The notes below the pieces were generated by a model. That model did no database searches and was not told the DNA's origin. It worked only from the letters and a program-made list of their open reading frames with translations. This document shows positions 8,253-17,098 of a stretch of 64,000 nucleotides of DNA, piece after piece. Both the position numbers and the translations under genes were made by a program. Source of the DNA: Armatimonadota bacterium (lineage in GTDB: Bacteria; Armatimonadota; Fimbriimonadia; Fimbriimonadales; Fimbriimonadaceae); contig JAFLBD010000003.1 in the NCBI GenBank assembly GCA_017303935.1, positions 248,001 through 312,000 on the forward strand. The letters are read 5' to 3'. Each line of letters starts with the position of its first letter. The first letter of the stretch is position 1.

Positions 8253-8453
8253 TCAATAGATGTCACCCATAAGTTCATCAGGATCAATTCCAGCTCTGCC
8301 TCCATAACTCCAGCCAGAGTAGCCATCATTTGCCTCACTAACTACCGGATCGATCCAATCACCGAACCCTTCACCTGCAGCCAGAGGGTCGGATGTCACA
8401 AGGCCATGCAGCATCTCCCCGATTTCCCAATTGTGAACGGAGCGGGCATCCAT
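8253..8453 (-). CDS. 66-residue ORF, possible orphan Rhs C-terminal tip fragment
   Basis: The frame begins at ATG 8453 and includes EGFGDWIDPVVSEANDGY and GRAGIDPDELMGDIY. It lies between the coupled immunity gene and another immunity-like gene, where displaced toxin C-termini are usually found in Rhs loci. The Gly/Asp-rich composition and the lack of an obvious start signal suggest a fragment, not a complete gene. Function unknown. Confidence 0.4.
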   Translation of the reverse strand: MDARSVHNWEIGEMLHGLVTSDPLAAGEGFGDWIDPVVSEANDGYSGWSYGGRAGIDPDELMGDIY

Positions 8454-8528
8454 CCAATAGTTAGCACAAAGAATATTTCAGAGTTCTTATAGGCGAAAGT
8501 GCAAAAGTTACTGTTTGGCAGATGTTGC

Positions 8529-9020
8529 CTAAGAAATGATTCCTTCCCTTCGCTTCCATTCCTCAACTTCATCCTTCGGTACCGCTGCAAATTCTTCAAG
8601 TGTTTGCATCAGCGCAGCATAGCCATAGCCAACATAATTGAGCACTTCCTCGCCATCCGACGGCTCTTCCACGAACACCGGATAGAAGTCCAGCCCGCCA
8701 AGATACATGGTTGGAGGCTCGTCACTACACACTCGAAATAGCGGGAGTCGCACCAGGGGAGAAGGAATTTGCACGTTTCTTGCAAATAACTTCCAGTGAT
8801 GTCGCGTAAAGCCGATCCCTGCGATATAAGCACGAAACCAAGGGGCACAGGCTATTGCCCTCTCGATCATTTCTGTCGAACAATCAACGGGCATTAGCGT
8901 CTGCCCAAAGGCCGCAAAACCGGAATATTTGCCTTTATGAGTGACTATCCCAGGGATATACCCTTGATCCCGTAAGGGAACTCCAAACAACATTCCTGGC
9001 TTTAGAACAATACGTTTCAC
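8529..9020 (-). CDS. Imm26-like immunity protein translationally coupled to the Rhs toxin
   Basis: The 163-residue product (MKRIVLKPGMLFGVPL, then GYIPGIVTH) has the start typical of the Imm26 family, where a basic strand leads into a G-x-x-F-x-x-P-L motif. Translation begins at a GTG that shares its first base with the TAG stop of the Rhs gene (TAGTG). A strong AGGAGG lies inside the last Rhs codons, so the two are translationally coupled. Imm26 genes are known neighbours of polymorphic nuclease toxins. Here the toxin tip is a GIY-YIG nuclease, so the inferred role is to block it in the producing cell. A second, related gene lies at 7149-7656. Confidence 0.8.
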   Translation of the reverse strand: MKRIVLKPGMLFGVPLRDQGYIPGIVTHKGKYSGFAAFGQTLMPVDCSTEMIERAIACAPWFRAYIAGIGFTRHHWKLFARNVQIPSPLVRLPLFRVCSDEPPTMYLGGLDFYPVFVEEPSDGEEVLNYVGYGYAALMQTLEEFAAVPKDEVEEWKRREGIIS

Positions 9021-12000
9021 TACGTTCCTCCTAAGCTTGCCTTGATGAGGTTGTAAAGTGGATTGTTCTGACCAATTGGCATTCTCTTGTTAAGTAAATC
9101 ACAACCTGCTTCCTTTTGGAACGAAATCTCCTGCATCTCTCGAATAAGTCGTTCAAACGGATCATTAATTTTCATTACGATCTTCATTTCCAACCCTACC
9201 TTATCTGGATCTCTCAAATGCTCCCAGTTTCTTCGTACAAAGTCATTGGTTTGCCCTACATACCTAACAAGCCCTGTGCACTTATCTACCAAATGGTATA
9301 TTCCGCCCTGGCATGTTTGAGCAACGGTGGTTAACTCATTACTAGGGTCACCATCGGCGGAAGCGGCCCCTAACCCAGCGCCGGCGAGCTTACCTGCAGC
9401 TGCCCAAAGTTCTTCAGCCAATGCAGTATTGCCAGCTTCTTCAGCCGCGATGGCAGCGAGCTCGAGTTCTTCTACTTCCTTCGCTGGAGTTAGGCCGGTT
9501 GCATCTGTAAGCGTAGTAGGACGGTTGATGCAGTACCCATACACATTAATCCCACCAGAGAAGCCGATCGGATCGCGGGTGAGCCAGCGGCCGGCAGTCG
9601 GATCATAGAACCGGTTCTGGCAGTAGTAGAGGCCCGTTTCTGTGTCGAGGTAGTAGCCCCACTTGCCGTTAAAGCTAAATGGCTGCTTCAGCCCATGCTT
9701 CTCTTCGTCGGGATAGGCAAAGTTGCGCGAACCCCATGCGTTGTACGCAAAGAAGATGGCGTCTTGACCTTCATCGGTGATGATGTTGACCACATTGCCT
9801 TGCTGGTCAAACATGTAGAAGTAGGCCGTAGAGCCCTCGACTCTTGAAACGAGTCCATCGGGCGCGAAGGCATTCCGGGCGACGACAGCACCAGATGCAT
9901 CCAGTTCGCAGACGACGTTGCCGTTGTCATACAAGAAGAATGTCTTCGGCGCCGTCGACGCGTCTTGCCGCCAAGCCCTCAGGTTGTCTGCGCGGTAGCC
10001 GTTCGTTTGTGTGCCAAACGACAGCATCCGGTTTTCTTTGTCAAAGGTCGCGTTGACGCCCTTCCACTTCGTCGGATTTCCGTTGCCGTCGTACGTGAAA
10101 TCCGTTCCGGTGCGCTGGTTGGCGTTGTTGTACTGGAAGCCCGTGGCACTTCGGAAAGTGGTCGGATTCCCAGCGTTGTCGTACGCCTGCGATTCGGTGT
10201 ATCCGCCATATCGAGTGCTCACTTCTTGAGTCAGGCGATCCTTCGAATCGTACGAGAAGTTCACCGATCCGTCCATGTCTGGAACGACATCGATGTCGTG
10301 ATACAGGCTCTTCAGGTTGAATGCGCCATCGTATTCGAGCGAATCGTATTTACTCTTTAGCGCTTCGGCGTAGTTAGCAACCTGGGACAACAAACCCAAC
10401 TGGTTGTAGGAATAGTTCGTGTAGATGTCGTTAGGGAGATAACGGTGAGTCATCCGTCCGGCGGCATCGTAGGTGAACGAGCTGTTGCCTTCCGCAGTCG
10501 AGAATCCGATGCATCGCCCGGCTTTGTCGTAGGAGTATCCCAACGAGTCGCCAGGATGCGACATCGACTGGCGACTGCCGTCGGGGTAGTAGGTGTAGCT
10601 GATCGTCTTCGATCCGGTCATCCCCGTGTAGGCCGTGGTCCGGCTGAGGATCATGTCGGATTCATCGTAGGTAGCCGTTTCAGAACCTGTACCGTTGCTC
10701 CAACCCGTCGGACGCTGATATTCGACGTAGGTCAGAGTCACGTCCTCTGATGGCGCGGCTGGATAAAGGATCGACGACAAATTGCCGTTCGGCTCGTCGT
10801 AAACAAAGTTCGTCACCATGCCGCGACCGTCGGTCCTGCTCAGCGGGTTGTTTTGCAGGTCATAGATCGTGAATTGCGTCACATCGGCTGTAGAACCGGT
10901 TGCGCCAGATGGCTGGCTGAACTGAGTCAGCTGACCTTTGGTGTTGTAGGTATAGGTCGTGGTGTGGCCGGCATTATTGAATCCGTCGCGCACCGTTTTG
11001 GTGCGATACAGGCCATCGTAGGAGACATAAACATCCTCCGTGCTTCCAGTTCTAGAAAGCAGTTCGCCCGTCTTGCCGTAACTGAGGTTTACGGTGCGGA
11101 ACGCCGTTCCGCCGGCTTCACTAAAGGACTCGACCCGATTTACAGGGCCGCCTAGCCACGCGTAGGTATTGACGGTTGTCGCACGCCCAGTACCGGTGTT
11201 GCCGGTAGCAGGAAGTTGAACCTGCGTTTGCTGATCCGAAAGAGGATCATAGGCAAAATCGGTGGTGTTTCCGAGATTGTCCCAAGTCTGAATCAGGTTC
11301 CCACGGACGTCATAGCGGAAGTGAGTCTTCTCGCCATTGCTGTTCGTGACCACAACCGGCTGCCCTCTCTTAGCGGTGGTTGTGTACGTTCCGTCGGTGG
11401 TGTAATTGAGTGTAGTCGTGTGGACGGTTTCAGCGTTATTTCCAGGACTCTGAATCTGGAGAATATTGCCGAGCGCGTCGTAGGTATACGTCGTCGTTTG
11501 GAGAGTCGCGCTGACTCCTGTCTGCCCCGGCGCAGGCGAGCTCACGGTTTGGACTAGACCATTTGCATATCTCGTGTAGGTCGTCTTCGCCCGAGTCGGT
11601 GTGAAGTTGTATGGTCCTGCGCCAGTTCCTTCCTGAACCTCGATGAGATCCCCGCCCCAGTACGCGCCAGAAGTTTCGTCGAATTTGAACTGGGTTCCAA
11701 TTCCAGGTAGCGGATTTGAGAAGCCCTGGCTCTCTAGGCGATAGGTGTAGACCAGATTCCGAGGGTATTGATAGTCGTACCTCGTTGTGATCGATTTGGT
11801 CGAAGAGTAGTGCTCGGTGGTGACCGAAACGTCGCCGCTCGCGTCGTACCACGCTTCAGAAACCTTGACTCCATCCGCGTTATAAATCGCCTCAACTTGC
11901 TGGTTGTTATTGAAGTCCGCCGAAAACTCGTCAATGACGGTGTTCGTCGCATCCTTCGTGGTTACCTTTGTCCGGAACTCCGATACTTCAGTGAACTCAG

Positions 12001-14305
12001 TCCGATTCCCGTTCGGGTCCACAATTGCTTCGACAACCGCTGCTGCAGGTGCCGCCGGATATTCGAACGTCCATGTGGACATTGCGCCGCCGGAAGGGGT
12101 CGAGTTGTAGTAGGCAGGATTTGGCTGACTGATCGTCTGCAGGTACGGATAACTTTGGCCATCACCGTTGCCGAAGAGGCCGTAGGTGTATTCCGTCGCA
12201 AGCGGAACAGAACTCGGTGTTCCGGTGTAAGGCTGCGAAACCTTCCTTAAGTACTTCCCATTCGGGAAATCAAGATTTATGCCGCCGAGATCGTTGGCAA
12301 TCTCCTCGACCTCGTACTTCACCTTGCGGCCGAAAGCGTCGACGGTTGATTCCAAAATCCCGGAGGAATCAAGATTCAGCGTCAAAAGTACGCTGCCATT
12401 CTTGTCTTTGATTTGCGACAGAACCGGAATTTGTGTGGTCGGGAAATTCGGATTCGCAACCGCCGTTCGAACCAGTTCAATCCGGTCTCCAAACCGATCG
12501 ACCATGTATTGAATCGGGCGATAGCTATCCGCGCCGGCTGGAATCGGCGACGCATAGACGCCTGGAATCGAATAGTCTGGGCCCGAAGAGCTCTCAGTTA
12601 CCCACTTTGATCGATCCTTATACTCGATCTCATACCGATCACCGCCAGTAGCACTATCCCAGTACCAAGTGACCTTCACGGCATGCTCGATGCCGACCGT
12701 GCATTCCACGGGTCCTGGATTAGAGGCTGAAGGCGAAGGAACGCCGATCGGATGCCTAAACCCGATGATCGAACCGTTCGGTTCTACTAATCCTCGATCA
12801 CGAATGACACCGACGTTATAGGGCGTGGACCACCCGTTACCGAGCTCGCAATAGGTCGTTGCCTGACTGTTGTAAATTCCGCCATAGCTGACCGACGGGC
12901 CGCCGATTGCATTGAAAACTGAACTTCCACCAGCGAATCCCGTTTCGGATGCCCCCGTTGCAACGTTCACCATCGCAGGGCCACGCGAGATCGTCATACA
13001 AGCAGGTCGATCGCATGGGCAGCACAGGCCTTCAAGCCGTCCGCCGCAAACTGTGGAGTAGGGACCGATGTATCCAATCCCCGCCGTGACGAGTTGACCT
13101 AGAAGACCCTGGAACCCCGTCGGGGCACCGACCGGACTCATCCAGCGAGCGTCAATCGTTGACTGTGACGATTTTGGCAATGCCGCCAAAGCGAGCTGGT
13201 AGTCCGACCCTTTTGGAGCGACCGCAAGAAACGCGTCCGCTTCCATCAACTGCCATTGCTCCCAAGTCAGATGATTCCGGCCACCGGGCCATTCCCCGCA
13301 GTCGCTGCAGAAATAGTCGACACCCTTTTCATCGGCTCCGGCAACGGCAATGAAGTGGTCGTGCTCGACCCTCGCGACAATCGGAATCCCCTTGTTCAAT
13401 CGGAACAAAGCCTTCAGCGATTCGTTGTTTGAAACTTTGATCTGATGCGCTGACAACCCGAACTTGGGCGCGGCATTTTTGAGGTCATCGAAAGAGCTGC
13501 CTTCCCCGGTGTGGCGAATCTTCTTGACCAATGACTCTTCCGAAAATTCCTTGCCAAGCTTCCGCAAAATCTGCCCCATCGCGGCAACGCCGCAAAGAGG
13601 ATCGAGGTGAAACGGCTCGGTGATGCCCGCTTCGGCTCGCTTCAGGTGGTATCCCGCGCAGCTCTTCGCCATCGCGTAGAAGCCGACTGCATCCCGATAA
13701 TTGAACCCAGAAGCATTGCCCTTTACTGCGGTGGCAAAGGAGTCAGAAGCTTCTTGGTAGCGACCTTGGCGGAACAATGAAATCGCACGGTCGTAACGGG
13801 CAATCCCAAATTCCGGACTGTCTTGGATCGCGGATTTGCTCGCTTTCAGGAACCAGTCTTCGGCGATCGCTGGTTCAAAGAGTCCCAAGTAGCCTTCGCC
13901 CACGCGGATTTGCGCCCGTGCTCGTTCAGTACGGCTCAGACCAGTGGCTTCAGCTTTCTTGATGAGTTCTCGAACTTCTTGCGGACTCGTTTTGTGCGTC
14001 AGTCGTCCGACGTCATTCAGTTGCGTTCTGAAGCTCGGGGCCTCCGCTTGAATTGGTGCTGAAGGGCCCGATTCAGAAGGTTCTGTGGACATCATAGCCC
14101 CGGCAACGGTTGGCGCCACTCCAGGCACAATATTCTGGCTTCTTACAGGCACTAAGCTAACGACAGCCGGTGCCACAGAATTCAGCAGCAGGATTCCAGC
14201 CACGCATCGCGAGATGAGATTTCTACCGGAATTTGAACTTAGAAAGCGAGATCGTGATTTGAGCAACATGACAGTCACCGCACAGCAAAGTGCTTTTCCT
14301 ATCAT
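9020..14305 (-). CDS. Rhs polymorphic toxin with C39-like peptidase domain and C-terminal GIY-YIG nuclease
   Basis: The 1761-residue secreted Rhs/YD-repeat protein has these parts in order. There is an N-terminal hydrophobic export segment (about 32-52), then TPR-like helices (135-195). A C39-family papain-like cysteine peptidase domain follows (230-365), with Cys238 in DPLCGVAAMGQ, His317 in EHDHFIAVAG and probably Asp335. A long YD-repeat shell covers about 650-1560. The Rhs core motif (GRWLTRDPIGFSGG, then NVYGYCINRP) is at 1566-1605, and an Ala/Glu-rich linker precedes the tip. The tip (1667-1761) is a GIY-YIG nuclease with GIY 1668-1670, YVG 1682-1684, Arg1691/1692, His1696, Glu1726 and LLN to 1739. 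Such proteins encapsulate the toxin and release it on contact. The C39 domain could process the Rhs protein or accompany export. Met13 is an alternative start. Confidence 0.92.
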   Translation of the reverse strand: MIGKALCCAVTVMLLKSRSRFLSSNSGRNLISRCVAGILLLNSVAPAVVSLVPVRSQNIVPGVAPTVAGAMMSTEPSESGPSAPIQAEAPSFRTQLNDVGRLTHKTSPQEVRELIKKAEATGLSRTERARAQIRVGEGYLGLFEPAIAEDWFLKASKSAIQDSPEFGIARYDRAISLFRQGRYQEASDSFATAVKGNASGFNYRDAVGFYAMAKSCAGYHLKRAEAGITEPFHLDPLCGVAAMGQILRKLGKEFSEESLVKKIRHTGEGSSFDDLKNAAPKFGLSAHQIKVSNNESLKALFRLNKGIPIVARVEHDHFIAVAGADEKGVDYFCSDCGEWPGGRNHLTWEQWQLMEADAFLAVAPKGSDYQLALAALPKSSQSTIDARWMSPVGAPTGFQGLLGQLVTAGIGYIGPYSTVCGGRLEGLCCPCDRPACMTISRGPAMVNVATGASETGFAGGSSVFNAIGGPSVSYGGIYNSQATTYCELGNGWSTPYNVGVIRDRGLVEPNGSIIGFRHPIGVPSPSASNPGPVECTVGIEHAVKVTWYWDSATGGDRYEIEYKDRSKWVTESSSGPDYSIPGVYASPIPAGADSYRPIQYMVDRFGDRIELVRTAVANPNFPTTQIPVLSQIKDKNGSVLLTLNLDSSGILESTVDAFGRKVKYEVEEIANDLGGINLDFPNGKYLRKVSQPYTGTPSSVPLATEYTYGLFGNGDGQSYPYLQTISQPNPAYYNSTPSGGAMSTWTFEYPAAPAAAVVEAIVDPNGNRTEFTEVSEFRTKVTTKDATNTVIDEFSADFNNNQQVEAIYNADGVKVSEAWYDASGDVSVTTEHYSSTKSITTRYDYQYPRNLVYTYRLESQGFSNPLPGIGTQFKFDETSGAYWGGDLIEVQEGTGAGPYNFTPTRAKTTYTRYANGLVQTVSSPAPGQTGVSATLQTTTYTYDALGNILQIQSPGNNAETVHTTTLNYTTDGTYTTTAKRGQPVVVTNSNGEKTHFRYDVRGNLIQTWDNLGNTTDFAYDPLSDQQTQVQLPATGNTGTGRATTVNTYAWLGGPVNRVESFSEAGGTAFRTVNLSYGKTGELLSRTGSTEDVYVSYDGLYRTKTVRDGFNNAGHTTTYTYNTKGQLTQFSQPSGATGSTADVTQFTIYDLQNNPLSRTDGRGMVTNFVYDEPNGNLSSILYPAAPSEDVTLTYVEYQRPTGWSNGTGSETATYDESDMILSRTTAYTGMTGSKTISYTYYPDGSRQSMSHPGDSLGYSYDKAGRCIGFSTAEGNSSFTYDAAGRMTHRYLPNDIYTNYSYNQLGLLSQVANYAEALKSKYDSLEYDGAFNLKSLYHDIDVVPDMDGSVNFSYDSKDRLTQEVSTRYGGYTESQAYDNAGNPTTFRSATGFQYNNANQRTGTDFTYDGNGNPTKWKGVNATFDKENRMLSFGTQTNGYRADNLRAWRQDASTAPKTFFLYDNGNVVCELDASGAVVARNAFAPDGLVSRVEGSTAYFYMFDQQGNVVNIITDEGQDAIFFAYNAWGSRNFAYPDEEKHGLKQPFSFNGKWGYYLDTETGLYYCQNRFYDPTAGRWLTRDPIGFSGGINVYGYCINRPTTLTDATGLTPAKEVEELELAAIAAEEAGNTALAEELWAAAGKLAGAGLGAASADGDPSNELTTVAQTCQGGIYHLVDKCTGLVRYVGQTNDFVRRNWEHLRDPDKVGLEMKIVMKINDPFERLIREMQEISFQKEAGCDLLNKRMPIGQNNPLYNLIKASLGGT

Positions 14306-14422
14306 AACAAATATTTGCCAAAATGTTGCGTAATTGTCATTTATTTTTGAAAAAAGTTGCTGTTTAGGTTCAAATCGTCGTCAAAATTCTCCTGACATGA
14401 ACGGGGTACCGTGAATCCCATC

Positions 14423-14767
14423 ATGGAATCCCTGCAAGTCACCGTCGAAATCGTGGATCCGCCGGAGGGATTCGATTGCTTGCTGCAGGTCGGAAGCTCG
14501 CTACAGCGCGAACTCGCGTTCGAGATCTCTTGGAAGGGAGAGAATCCGACTGGCCTTGCGGTGGTGCGCAATAGCGACGGCCGGAGATTTGTGTATCTGG
14601 TTTGGCTCGAACCCACTGGCAAGCGCTATGGCCGCATCAAACTTTGGGCGAACCAGATCGCCGCTCCGGGAACTACCGGGCGGGTGTTGGTTCAGGTCCC
14701 AGGCAAAGACTCCAAGGGCCGCCCCGCCTGCGCCACGGTGGCTGGAGTGACTTCGAATGCGCATTGA
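14423..14767 (+). CDS. DUF5990-like protein
   Basis: About 114 residues from ATG 14423. A GTG at 14411 would add four residues. The pattern VTVEIVDPPEG, then an LAFEISW strand, then GRRFVYLVWLEPTGKRYGR with a basic strand (RIKLWANQI), matches what I recall of the DUF5990 family, which has a conserved RFVYxxW and a basic KL segment. Function of that family is unknown. It is divergent from the Rhs gene, with about 120 bases between the starts. No signal peptide or membrane segment is present. Confidence 0.65.
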   Translation: MESLQVTVEIVDPPEGFDCLLQVGSSLQRELAFEISWKGENPTGLAVVRNSDGRRFVYLVWLEPTGKRYGRIKLWANQIAAPGTTGRVLVQVPGKDSKGRPACATVAGVTSNAH

Positions 14768-14773
14768 GCGCAA

Positions 14774-15301
14774 TCATTGATTGCACTTTAAGGTCTTTAG
14801 AATCTTTTCGACCTCGGACACAGATTCCGGGTCTTGGCCAACGATTCGAGCAAAAACGAGTCCCGATGTATCCTTTGACTCCGATGCAAGCATCATGATG
14901 ACTCCAATATCGTTGCTCTGAAATCGCACATCGGCGCGAAACAAGATACTATCCAGGCCGTGTGCCTTACCCAATTCCATAACTTGTTTCAGTGTCACGA
15001 TTTTCTCACGGCGAAAAATTTCTTCGATTGATTTCTCAAAAGCTCTTCTTAGATCAAAGTTCCTATCCTTTCGAATTGCAGCTAAGTCAATTCGAATACT
15101 TTCATTTTCTGCAATTAGATAATCCTTTGTGGGGCTTATTCGTTTTTTATAACTTGCAGGAACCGTAACTTCCCAAGTCCCCACTCGCATCTTAGAGTCC
15201 GTATCAACCACCCTGAATACGGGCCCGACACGGATAATAGGTGCGCATCCAAATGATCCTAGTGCGATCGTGGTAATTAGTAGTAATTGTGCCCTTTTCA
15301 T
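14774..15301 (-). CDS. Putative lipoprotein of unknown function
   Basis: From ATG 15301 (MKRAQLLLITTIALGSFGC) the product is about 175 residues. It has a lipoprotein-type signal peptide ending at Cys19. The mature part is alpha/beta, with a basic strand-rich start (MRVGTWEVTVPASYKKR) and C-terminal helices (SEVEKILKTLK). It converges with the DUF5990-like gene and is followed upstream by another lipoprotein on the same strand. A longer in-frame start at 15322 is less likely because it would precede the signal peptide. No family is recognised. Confidence 0.7.
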   Translation of the reverse strand: MKRAQLLLITTIALGSFGCAPIIRVGPVFRVVDTDSKMRVGTWEVTVPASYKKRISPTKDYLIAENESIRIDLAAIRKDRNFDLRRAFEKSIEEIFRREKIVTLKQVMELGKAHGLDSILFRADVRFQSNDIGVIMMLASESKDTSGLVFARIVGQDPESVSEVEKILKTLKCNQ

Positions 15302-15365
15302 GCTTATGCTGCCCGTTCTCAATTGGATCGTATCGAACTATTCTATACCTTCGCAGGTGCCGGAA

Positions 15366-16526
15366 TTATTGCTGCTCCTCTCCCGAGTCTCCCAGATCCA
15401 ACAAGTCGTACAATACTTCGAATACCTTTTCGCTGTTCATCGGAACTGCGATGTCCCTGCGCGCTAGCGCTTTCGTCGTACCCGTGATGTACTTATCAGT
15501 GATGATGACGTAATCTTGATCATCGTCCATTTCAAGGCGAGCCGCCAACTTCCCTGTTCGCAGGTCATAAAACTCTCCGCTATCGTATAAGGCATGCTTA
15601 CCGTAAGTGGCTGTATATTGCGACCAAACACCTTGGCTGCGTTTGAATGTCCAAGTCGGGCCACCGCGATAGATGCTCCGCACGACAAGGGTTTTCTTGT
15701 CTTCACTGCGAGTCACCGACCAAGGCGAAAGTGCAACCCCATTTTCTGATGCCTTCACTGGCTTGAAACCAGGGATGATTCCGTGATCCTGAATCTTGCC
15801 TTTGAACTCACTGAGCACGTGCCCTTGGTCGACCCAATGGCTCCTCTTCTCGATATCGATAGGCAGAGTAGACGCCGGATACATCCGATCGAGCAAAGGA
15901 TCGTACCAAAATCGAACTTCGGGGGTGTCATTGGAATTACCAACTACTAACGCTAGGCGCCCGCTGGCTCCAGGAATGAGATAGTAACTTCCGTAATTAT
16001 TAGGCAAGAGAACTTTATCGCGGCCGAGCATCGTCGAAACATTTCGGACTTGTAATGTGCCGCTTGTATTAAGTATCCAGTTTTCTCCATTCTGGCTAAA
16101 TTGGACCTCACCATCAATATTTATCAGGCAATAATCCAAAAGTGTTGCACTAGTCGCCTGAAACAGTGCCGCAGAGGCATCATCGAAACCTTCACAAACC
16201 ACTGCAAAGCTATCATAGGGACCGGGCACGACATGGCTCACGCTTCCGCTCGAACTTCCACTCAACTGCCCATCGAGCCTCTTGGCGCTAGGAGTAGTCT
16301 CGTTTAAGGACTCCAATCTGAATTCATACAATCTGGAGTTATAGCGAACGTACAGCCAGGAATCGAACATGTGAACGCCCGAGCCTGACACCGATTTGGG
16401 AGCACACACATACTGGTCGGCAATTCCAGATCCGGTGACAGGATTCAGCATCGGGCGCTGAGCCGGCTCCTGGCACCCCACCAAAACCAGTCCGACTGCA
16501 CAAAACAGTGCCCTTTGCCGTCCCAT
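15366..16526 (-). CDS. Putative lipoprotein, beta-rich
   Basis: The 386-residue product begins MGRQRALFCAVGLVLVGC, a lipoprotein signal peptide with lipobox LVGC. The mature protein is strand-rich with many Trp, Tyr and Gly residues (HMFDSWLYVRYNSRLYEF, WILNTSGTLQVRNV, GPTWTFKRSQGVW), compatible with a beta-propeller. It is probably anchored in the cell envelope. It is same-strand with the lipoprotein at 14774-15301 and may be co-transcribed with it. No enzyme motif is seen. Confidence 0.7.
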   Translation of the reverse strand: MGRQRALFCAVGLVLVGCQEPAQRPMLNPVTGSGIADQYVCAPKSVSGSGVHMFDSWLYVRYNSRLYEFRLESLNETTPSAKRLDGQLSGSSSGSVSHVVPGPYDSFAVVCEGFDDASAALFQATSATLLDYCLINIDGEVQFSQNGENWILNTSGTLQVRNVSTMLGRDKVLLPNNYGSYYLIPGASGRLALVVGNSNDTPEVRFWYDPLLDRMYPASTLPIDIEKRSHWVDQGHVLSEFKGKIQDHGIIPGFKPVKASENGVALSPWSVTRSEDKKTLVVRSIYRGGPTWTFKRSQGVWSQYTATYGKHALYDSGEFYDLRTGKLAARLEMDDDQDYVIITDKYITGTTKALARRDIAVPMNSEKVFEVLYDLLDLGDSGEEQQ

Positions 16527-16574
16527 AGCTCACCTTACTCCAAAGCCGGATTGAGGTTCAAGGTAGCCCAAAGT

Positions 16575-16614
16575 TCCCCCTCATTACTTGTTATGAGGGG
16601 GGTTAGGGGGAGAA
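16575..16614. repeat. Dispersed palindromic G/C-tract repeat, copy 3
   Basis: CCCCCTCATTACTTG then TTATGAGGGGGG and TTAGGGGGAGAAAG. It lies between two minus-strand genes, upstream of the 16526 start. Confidence 0.88.
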
Positions 16615-16638
16615 AGAGCCCAAGCCAAATGAACTGAA

Positions 16639-17052
16639 TCAACGCGCTAGTGGTGGTTTGCTCCACTCGGCACGATAGTAGATTGCCACGATCTCGTCTG
16701 CCGGCGGCGGCTTGACGGCTGCCCCGTCGAGGTCCACCCAGATCAAATTCTCCAGCTCTTTCTTGCCTTGGCTAGCACCTTCGGAATCGATGATGGCGAT
16801 CGGTCGAGTTAGAGCGGCTACGTCTTGGCCGCCCTTCCAGCAGAGGTGGGTGATGACGAATGGCCCGTCTGATCCTGGCTGAAAATGAAGTTCCCCTTTC
16901 TGACTTGCCACAACGCGCACTTGATCTCGGAGAGCCAAAGTTGGCATCAAAAGACTATAAGCCAACCAAAGGATTATGGCGAGGGTGACCAAGACGATTT
17001 GCCCGATCACATTTCGCTCTAGACGGTGCAATCGTTGCTCGATAGTACGCAT
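16639..17052 (-). CDS. Single-pass membrane protein of unknown function
   Basis: The 137-residue product has a basic/acidic N-terminal helix (MRTIEQRLHRLERN), one transmembrane helix (about 17-37, GQIVLVTLAIILWLAYSLLM) and an extracytoplasmic beta-rich domain (GELHFQPGSDGPFVITHLCW, LENLIWVDLDGAAVKPP). The first codons of this gene form one of the two 43-bp direct repeats at 17028 and 18248. No family is recognised. Confidence 0.65.
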   Translation of the reverse strand: MRTIEQRLHRLERNVIGQIVLVTLAIILWLAYSLLMPTLALRDQVRVVASQKGELHFQPGSDGPFVITHLCWKGGQDVAALTRPIAIIDSEGASQGKKELENLIWVDLDGAAVKPPPADEIVAIYYRAEWSKPPLAR

Positions 17053-17070
17053 GTTGCAGTATTGCGCACG
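17028..17070. repeat. 43-bp direct repeat, left copy
   Basis: This block (GCAATCGTTGCTCGATAG, then TACGCATGTTGCAG, then TATTGCGCACG) recurs at 18248-18290 with one mismatch. Here it covers the first codons of the minus-strand gene ending at 17052. The flanks on both sides differ between copies. Confidence 0.9.
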
Positions 17071-17098
17071 AAACCTGCATCTTGATCGTCAGAATGAA

